A stretch of 22,716 nucleotides of DNA from Chromera velia (Eukaryota > Sar > Chromeraceae), in assembly GCA_018398765.1 (NCBI GenBank), contig JAHBMJ010002173.1:81844-104559 (forward strand). Direction: 5' to 3'. Each line of letters begins with the position of its first letter. Positions within the stretch are counted from its first letter, which is position 1. Shown here piece after piece: positions 17,455 to 22,716 of this stretch. Position numbers and translations under genes: made by a program. The notes under the pieces were generated by a model, which saw only the letters and a list, made by a program, of their open reading frames with translations, made no database searches and was not told the origin of the DNA.

Positions 17455-18486
17455 ATGCACAATTGCATTAATTCCTCTACCGGTCTGTCTGCAGACCCCA
17501 TAATTGTGGAGGCCCTGAAGCCCCTTGATTGGTTCTTTTCATGGAAGGGCGCAGGAGGGCTGGCGGCAGTAGCTTTGGGGGGGCTGGCGGCCTGCCAGTG
17601 GAAGAACTGGCGGTTGAGACACCCAATTCGAAATTCTGTTTTGCAGCATGCATCGCGCATTCTTGCAAGTTCCTCTCCGTTCGCCCACCGTCCAGAATCC
17701 GCCGCTCTCCTGAATCTTCGAGGGGGTGTGCGGCAGTCTGTCATTGTAAAAGGGCCTCATGGAGTTGGGAAAACTACTTGGCTTGCGCATGAAGTCTTGA
17801 CTTCACTCTATCCCTGGTGGATGCGTCCCTCCACCCCTTCCGGAGGGGTGTGGTTTACGGGGAACTCTTCTGCGCCTAATTTTCTCTGCCTGGCTTGGAG
17901 ACATGATGGGAGTTCAGTCGGATGGCAAATTGATGGATGTTGTGCTGCAGAGGCATCGGGAGCAGCGTATCCGTCGGTTTCTGTTGCGGTGCTGGGGTCC
18001 TAACCGGCTGCCTTGGTTCTTCAAACCACGGTTTTGATCTATGACCAGGCAGAAGAACTTCTAGCCAAGCACCGGGTAGACTTCCTCCAACACTTGAAAC
18101 CATTCGTGTTTCTCCAGCGAGACAGTCCAGATGCAATTTGCGTCATTCTTGTTGTGAACACCGAGAACGGGAAGAAGTCGCTGCTGAGCCTAAACGGGGG
18201 CTGCCTCTTTTCTTCTGTGGAGGTACCTTTATGCGTTGCGGAGGCGGTAAGAGGAGCGCTGGGTGCGAATCAGATTCAAGAGGTGTTTGGCGACCAGTTT
18301 GACGCCTTTTGGGAGAAATACTGCAACTTCAGGATTGTTCATACCGTCCTCAGTAAGCGTGTCCCTGAAAGCCGTCTGGATGCTTTTGCAAAAGAATTGT
18401 TGGGTTGCTATGAAGATGTGTACAAATTGGAGACACCAGTGAGTCAGGCAGAGCTGAAAGCGGCTTCACAAGCTTTGTCAAGCTAG
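17455..18486 (+). pseudogene. P-loop NTPase, STAND/AAA-like, with two frame breaks
   Basis: The reading from ATG 17455 contains a possible membrane segment (GAGGLAAVALGGLAAC, about 33-48), then SVIVKGPHGVGKTTWLA with a clear Walker A motif (residues 100-107). After GVWFTGNSSAPN the sensible protein continues in the next frame as FSAWLGDMMGV, then LMDVVLQRHREQRIRRF. It then returns to the first frame at VLIYDQAEELL, a Walker B-like strand with Asp-Gln instead of Asp-Glu, and runs to TAG at 18484-18486. The breaks fall at T4 runs, 17880-17883 and 18032-18035; one T fewer and one T more would restore a single frame of about 343 residues. No good intron explains them. The layout resembles ATPase domains of STAND or archaeal-AAA type. 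No sensor or repeat domain follows, and the exact family and role are unknown. It is a pseudogene, or a gene with sequence errors. Confidence 0.65.
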
Positions 18487-19320
18487 TACTCTGGATGCAT
18501 TAATTTCAAGCCCGTGAGTCAAATCACGAAGAAGCTTATAGTGATCGGGTCATGTTCTAGGTCATGTTGCATAACTTGCATTTCAAATACTGTTGAAATA
18601 CATTCTCTGGACGGTGCATGTTTATCTAGCCTGAGGTGTTTCTGAGATATTCTGAGACACAGTTTCTCATAAATTTCAAGGCTTTATATAGCTATAAGAA
18701 AATTAATAAATTATAACTCGCCGCTAAGCTCGGACTCTAGCTCAGACTATAAACGTAAACCATTTTCTAAAAAGGTCAATAAATATATTTAATACTAGGC
18801 GCTTTCCCTGGAAGCTGCAGTCTAAAAAGAAAGTCCGAGAGATGATTGCTCTTATATCGTCGTTCCAGCCTCTGGCGGGCATGAGGGCGGTTGAGGACTG
18901 TATAGCGAAATTTGAGTGAGTTCGTGTTGCCATGTGTTAATGAATCAATGCGCTAGGTTAACAAACCAACATTGCATGTCATGCCTCGTGGTTGGCCAGA
19001 GCCTAAGTGGTGGCTCACTGGCTTTAACCGCCTCAATTCAATTCATTCAGCTTTTTTGAAAGCAATTTTTCTAGTAATTTTTACCATATGATCACGACTC
19101 CAACTGATAATAATTGGAAAAAATATCTATAATATGAATGTTTGTATTTGACTCTGCCAGTGTAATATTCTGTAATTATTCAACCCTATAAAAATTCTAG
19201 TAAATAAGTTTTAATTGCTATTCAGTTGCATGCTTGCTAGAGACAAATTTAAGTGAGAAACAAGTCGAGAATTGACTGTATATAACAGTATATTACTGTG
19301 CCAGTCTAGGTGCCAGTGTA
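18487..19320. other. AT-rich stretch, no gene seen
   Basis: No supported coding region, RNA gene or long repeat. A short word GGTCATGTT is repeated near 18547 and 18560. Confidence 0.4.
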
Positions 19321-20344
19321 TTAAACAGAACGACAACATTCAATAGCACTACCACAACAGAAGACAAATTTTGGATTAAAATTTAGTTCTTTCGCTTGCT
19401 CTTCCAGTGAACACGCTTCCTCTCTCTGCTTTTTACTTCCTTCTTCTCCCTTCTGATCGAAGCAAGAGAGAGCAGACAGAAGAGAGAGAGAGAGAGACAG
19501 AGAGAGAGAGATAGAGAGTCTAAAGCGACACGAGGCAGACAGGCTGAGCCTCTTACGGTGGTAGAGACAGAGAGAGGGCCTGTGTGCGTGCGTGAGTGTA
19601 TACAAGATTCGCTGTCTCCAACCGAGGAGACGGCTCCGAAAGACAAGAACAGAACAGAAGAAGCGAATTAAGTCGACAGGCAGGCAGGCAGACAGGCGAG
19701 CAAGCAGGGAGGCACGGAAGGATAGGAGGACAGAGGAAACCCCCCAGGCAACGAATGTCGTAACGAAAAGCAGCCAACCTCCCACACCCCCGCTCTTCAC
19801 TTCACTCTCTACCCCTTCCACCCACTCAGTTCTGCAAAAGATGAAGAAACGCTTGTGCCTCTGGAAGAGAACGAGAAGAGGCCGAGCTGCCCAAAGACTC
19901 AGCGTGACCTCATCAGACAAATCCTCCCTTCCTTCCATCCTCCTCACGCCTACCTTTCCTTCCATCCAGCCCTTCTTCTTCCTTCCTCCCTTCCTTCCAT
20001 CCTCCTTCCTTTTTTCAGTTGGTGTTCTCAACAACAATCTTGCTCACTTATTCCTTCCGCAAGCAAACCAACAAAGGAAGTGGCAGGAAGGCAGGAAGGC
20101 AAGCAGTGAGCGGAGTGCTGAAGCGGATGCCCCGATCGATCAATCAATCAATCAATCAATCAAGCAATCAATCAGTCGTGAAGACTTGCAATCGCCGCCC
20201 GTCCACAACACCCCCTCAACCCACCCCCCACCTTCCCCCTTTCTCCCATCCCCGCAACCCCTTCCTTGCTGTCCACTCTTCCCCGCCGTTTTCCTTTTGC
20301 CCCTCCGGCTGCTTGCAGGGCCTTTGCGCTTCCCTTCCCGTCAC
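19321..20344. repeat. simple-repeat-rich region without a supported gene
   Basis: (GA)n lies at about 19480-19518, (CAGG)n near 19678-19692, CTTCC-rich sequence at about 19925-20012 and (AATC)n at about 20138-20165. A 373-codon plus-strand frame spans 19592-20713, but its composition simply follows these repeats. Confidence 0.6.
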
Positions 20345-20498
20345 CCTTTGCGGGACCCTCAAGCTCTGCAGGACAGGAAGAGAGTCATTCACACACATGC
20401 ATTCATTTTCATATTAATACATACATACATACATGCATGCAACCTTTGCGGGACCCTCAAGCTCTGCAGAACAGAAAGAGAGTCATGCACACACACGC
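20345..20498. repeat. 56-bp direct repeat around an ATAC-rich spacer
   Basis: 20345-20400 and 20443-20498 share CCTTTGCGGGACCCTCAAGC through AGAGAGTCAT and the following CA-rich end, with only a few mismatches. The 42-bp spacer contains (ATAC)n. Confidence 0.9.
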
Positions 20499-20685
20499 AT
20501 ATGCGGACATCAGACAAAGAAGATCATATGTTCAAATGTGCACAGGCGTTTGTGCATGCAGAAGGAGGCCTTGCACTCTTTTCAGACACCCCCCTCGGAA
20601 TTCACGAAGTCTGCAAGAAGGAGACAAAAAAAATAGCGGAGAAATACCGGTCTCTTTCGCTCTCTCTCTTTCTCTGTGCGCGCGC

Positions 20686-20704
20686 GCGCGTGTGTGTGTG
20701 TGTG
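20686..20704. repeat. (GC)n(GT)n compound microsatellite
   Basis: A short GCGCGC run passes into a GTGTGT run. No gene was seen between 20500 and 20795. Confidence 0.85.
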
Positions 20705-20795
20705 TTCTTGTGAATCCTTTTGAATCCCTTTCCATGAAACAGAGTGTTCTCTTCAACGCCTCTCTCTCTCGACCACTCACTCAGACACTTGCACT

Positions 20796-20932
20796 CACTG
20801 ACCTTCTTCCCCCTCTGCCGTGCTGGACCCCGACCGCGTCCCCATACATGAATGCATGAATACACGTACGTCTCTTGACGCACGCACTGACCTTCTTCCC
20901 CCTCTGCCGTGCTGGACCCCGACCGCGTCCCC
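20796..20932. repeat. 48-bp direct repeat carrying a probable splice donor
   Basis: 20796-20843 and 20885-20932 are identical by eye (CACTGACCTTCTTCCCC to CGACCGCGTCCCC). On the minus strand each copy contains GAAGAAG|GTCAGTG, a strong donor match. The 41-bp spacer carries ATGAATGC and ACGTACGT words. Confidence 0.95.
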
Positions 20933-21954
20933 GGAGTTGCCGTCGTTCCGCCGGCACCGTCTCCTCCTGGCCGTCTCCCCACAACTGCCGTCTCCTTCTC
21001 TTGCCGTCTCCTCTCCCCTTGTCTGAGGCCGTCTCCGTCCGTCTCCTCCTCGATCGAAGGCTCGTGCGAGCCGTCTTGTATTGGGGGGGGCACACAGTCC
21101 TGCCCGTTCACCAGCATGTGTCCCGGAAAGATCAAGTCAGGCGGCATGCGTGCGTCAGGCTGCATCCCGACAGGCAGGGGGTGAGCAGTGGGGGGATAGA
21201 GGACCCCGGCAGAATGGGCATCTGGCCGCGGGTGCATCATCAAGGGCCCAGGTGGGCCCGTGGGCCCCGGCATCGGAGGTCTTCCGAATGCGAGGGTTCC
21301 GGGCCCCCCCCGGGGCCCCGTCTGGCCCTGCCGGGGTGTCCGCAGAGGCGGCAGGTCGCCTGTGTTGTTCGGGTGGGGGCGGGCCCCAGTGCCCTTCAGG
21401 TAAGCGAGGCGTTTGTTTCTGGGTGTCTGTCCGGGAGGGGGGGGGGGTTGCTGACTGGCAGACGAGTCGGAAGAAGTGGAAGGCCCCGGCATACCACTGG
21501 ACGTGCATGGGGTGGGGGAGGGCCCACTGGTCGCAGGGGGCATCCATGGCGGCGGGGCGGACTGGTTCCCTTGAGAGGGCGGCGGAACGGACGCTTGCTG
21601 TATGATGAGGGGCGTGTTACAGAAGAAAAGAAAAGACATCATGACGACATCCGACGGACAGACAAAAGAAGACTTTTAGAACACGACAAGGCAACGTCAA
21701 AGAAAGTGCTGGCCACGAAAAATGAACAAATGAAGGGAACCGAACCAGAAAAAAGTTAAAAAGGCCATGCAGCCAGCCACCCTCATCATCCACCCACCAA
21801 GGGCAGAGAGCAAAGGAAGAACATTTGATCGTTTTGGCAGGAAATTGATCGATCAAGCAGTCGGGAGGGAGGTACAGAAGAAAAGAAAGGAAAGGAAGGG
21901 ATCTTCATTCCTTCCAAGAAAGGGGTAACGAAAACAAAGAAAGAAAAAAAGAAG

Positions 21955-21990
<36 letters not shown>

Positions 21991-22524
21991 AAGAAAAGAA
22001 AAGCAAGCAAAGAAGCGCGGAATCAAAGAAAGGAAGAAGGTGAGGAAGGACGGAAGGGGAAAAAACAAAAAAACAAAAAAAAGAGAAAACGAAGAAAATC
22101 ATCAACTGTCAATACACTACCCACTTCACTGACAGACCTGGAGTCCCGTTTCCGCAGACAGAGGCAGAGGCAGACCCCCGTCTCCTCCCCCCGCCCCGTC
22201 TCCCTCCCCGCTATCCTTCATATTCACATGATGATGATCACTCGGCACACCCGTCGGCCTGTCGTTGTTGCGGTCTCCTTCCTCCTCCCCCACGGGCTGG
22301 CTCTGGGTCATTTGCCATGAGGACGGAGACGGGCCCTGAGAACAGGGGGAGGGCCCCGGCGGGAGGGCCCCTCTGGGGGGGCCCGGAGGGTGCTGGGGGG
22401 GTGGCAGGAGGGGGAGGGCTGTGGGGGGCAGGGGAAGGGGAAGGGGGCAGAGGGGAATAATCTTGGGTGTCCGAATTTGAGACTTCAGAGACAAAAGACG
22501 GTCGTGCCCCGAAATCCAACCGCG
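20892..22524 (-). CDS. proline-rich protein, two internal exons of a partial gene
   Basis: Proposed exons are 22138-22524 and 20892-21597 on the minus strand. The upstream exon follows a good acceptor (pyrimidine tract then GGAATTGCAG), runs 129 codons and ends at CTCCAG|GTCTGT. The second starts after CATCATACAG and ends at GAAGAAG|GTCAGTG, a donor repeated 96 bp further on. The 540-bp intron between them (21598-22137) is phase 0 at both ends. The product is low-complexity: Pro-rich blocks (PPPQHPPGPPRG, GPTGPPGP), an acidic/His part (VGEEEGDRNNDRP, SDHHHVNMKD) and a basic patch (PRNKRLAYLKG). No folded domain is recognised. Another frame of the first exon (DFGARPSFVSEVSNSDTQDYSP) is also open but stops before the donor. 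The gene must continue on both sides. A donor-like AAAG|GTACGG (exon end 22677) may mark a preceding exon. Confidence 0.5.
21640..22110. repeat. purine-rich tract inside the proposed intron
   Basis: On the plus strand this is mostly GAAA, GGAA and GA repeats, densest at 21940-22010. On the transcribed minus strand it is polypyrimidine. Frames through it encode only Phe/Ser/Leu runs. Confidence 0.7.
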
Positions 22525-22566
22525 CTGCAATTCCATCAGGAGAGAGAGAAAGAGGAAAAAGAATAA

Positions 22567-22567
<1 letters not shown>

Positions 22568-22619
<52 letters not shown>
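22568..22619. repeat. (AC)n(AG)n compound microsatellite
   Basis: About 32 bp of AC is followed by about 20 bp of AG. It lies just upstream of the acceptor of the proline-rich gene's first visible exon. Confidence 0.95.
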
Positions 22620-22716
22620 ATGAGAATGAGAGAGAGGTTTCGCCATCCCCTAACCAGAGAGAAGAGTCTGCCGTACCTTTCCTTTTCTCACCCCCCCCAC
22701 CCCCGATTCGTTCACA

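Noticed and set aside
14814..17466. The 12-mer CATGCACAATTG shared by the end of the H2B gene (about 14816) and the start of the NTPase gene (about 17454)
   Set aside because: Similarity ends right outside the 12 bases. A single shared 12-mer rich in common words (TGCA, CAATTG) is weak evidence of a functional motif.
19321..20037. A 238-codon open frame on the minus strand
   Set aside because: It overlaps the same simple repeats (Ser/Leu runs from GA repeats) and shows no recognisable motif.
19592..20713. A 373-codon open frame on the plus strand
   Set aside because: It runs through GA, CAGG, CTTCC, AATC and ATAC simple repeats and a direct repeat. Its composition is dictated by them, and no domain or start context supports it.
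1..22716. tRNA, rRNA, CRISPR arrays and prokaryotic promoters or ribosome-binding sites
   Set aside because: None was recognisable. Sequences such as TTCGAAC at 15463-15470 lack the rest of a tRNA, and the gene structures are eukaryotic.

Overview
This window looks like nuclear DNA of a single-celled eukaryote, most likely an alveolate alga of the chromerid type (for example Chromera velia). The reasons are a histone H2B gene of protist character, GT-AG introns, a ribonuclease-inhibitor-type leucine-rich-repeat (LRR) gene, low gene density, and many microsatellites and local duplications. The species call is an inference and no ribosomal marker is present. No operons, CRISPR arrays, rRNA or tRNA genes were seen.

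Layout. 1-1.8 kb is AT-rich and holds a possible small inverted-repeat element (553-918) and a TG-rich microsatellite. 1.83-5.2 kb, on the minus strand, holds a broken LRR gene, a decayed second copy of its 3' end just downstream, and an LRR-like fragment upstream. 5.1-7.4 kb is repeat-rich: three two-copy direct repeats, a 43-bp minisatellite with six copies, and four sets of A/T tracts phased at about 10 bp. 8.57-10.54 kb, on the plus strand, is the best-supported gene: a two-exon membrane acyltransferase of the acyltransferase-3 family. 10.6-12.6 kb is microsatellites and a 40-bp tandem repeat. 12.86-13.80 kb is a non-coding element with long terminal inverted repeats. 14.79-15.20 kb, on the minus strand, is a divergent histone H2B gene. 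15.94-16.19 kb holds a small unrecognised ORF. 17.46-18.49 kb, on the plus strand, is a P-loop NTPase gene whose frame is broken twice. 20.89-22.52 kb, on the minus strand, is part of a proline-rich protein gene.

The genes do not form an evident pathway. The most notable signals are: (i) an H2B in which the usual C-terminal ubiquitin-acceptor lysine is arginine; (ii) the 940-bp inverted-repeat element; (iii) the recurring arrangement of two direct repeats around a low-complexity spacer, at least five times, once duplicating a probable splice donor; and (iv) frame breaks in two genes that all fall at short homopolymers, which raises the question of assembly error versus real gene decay.
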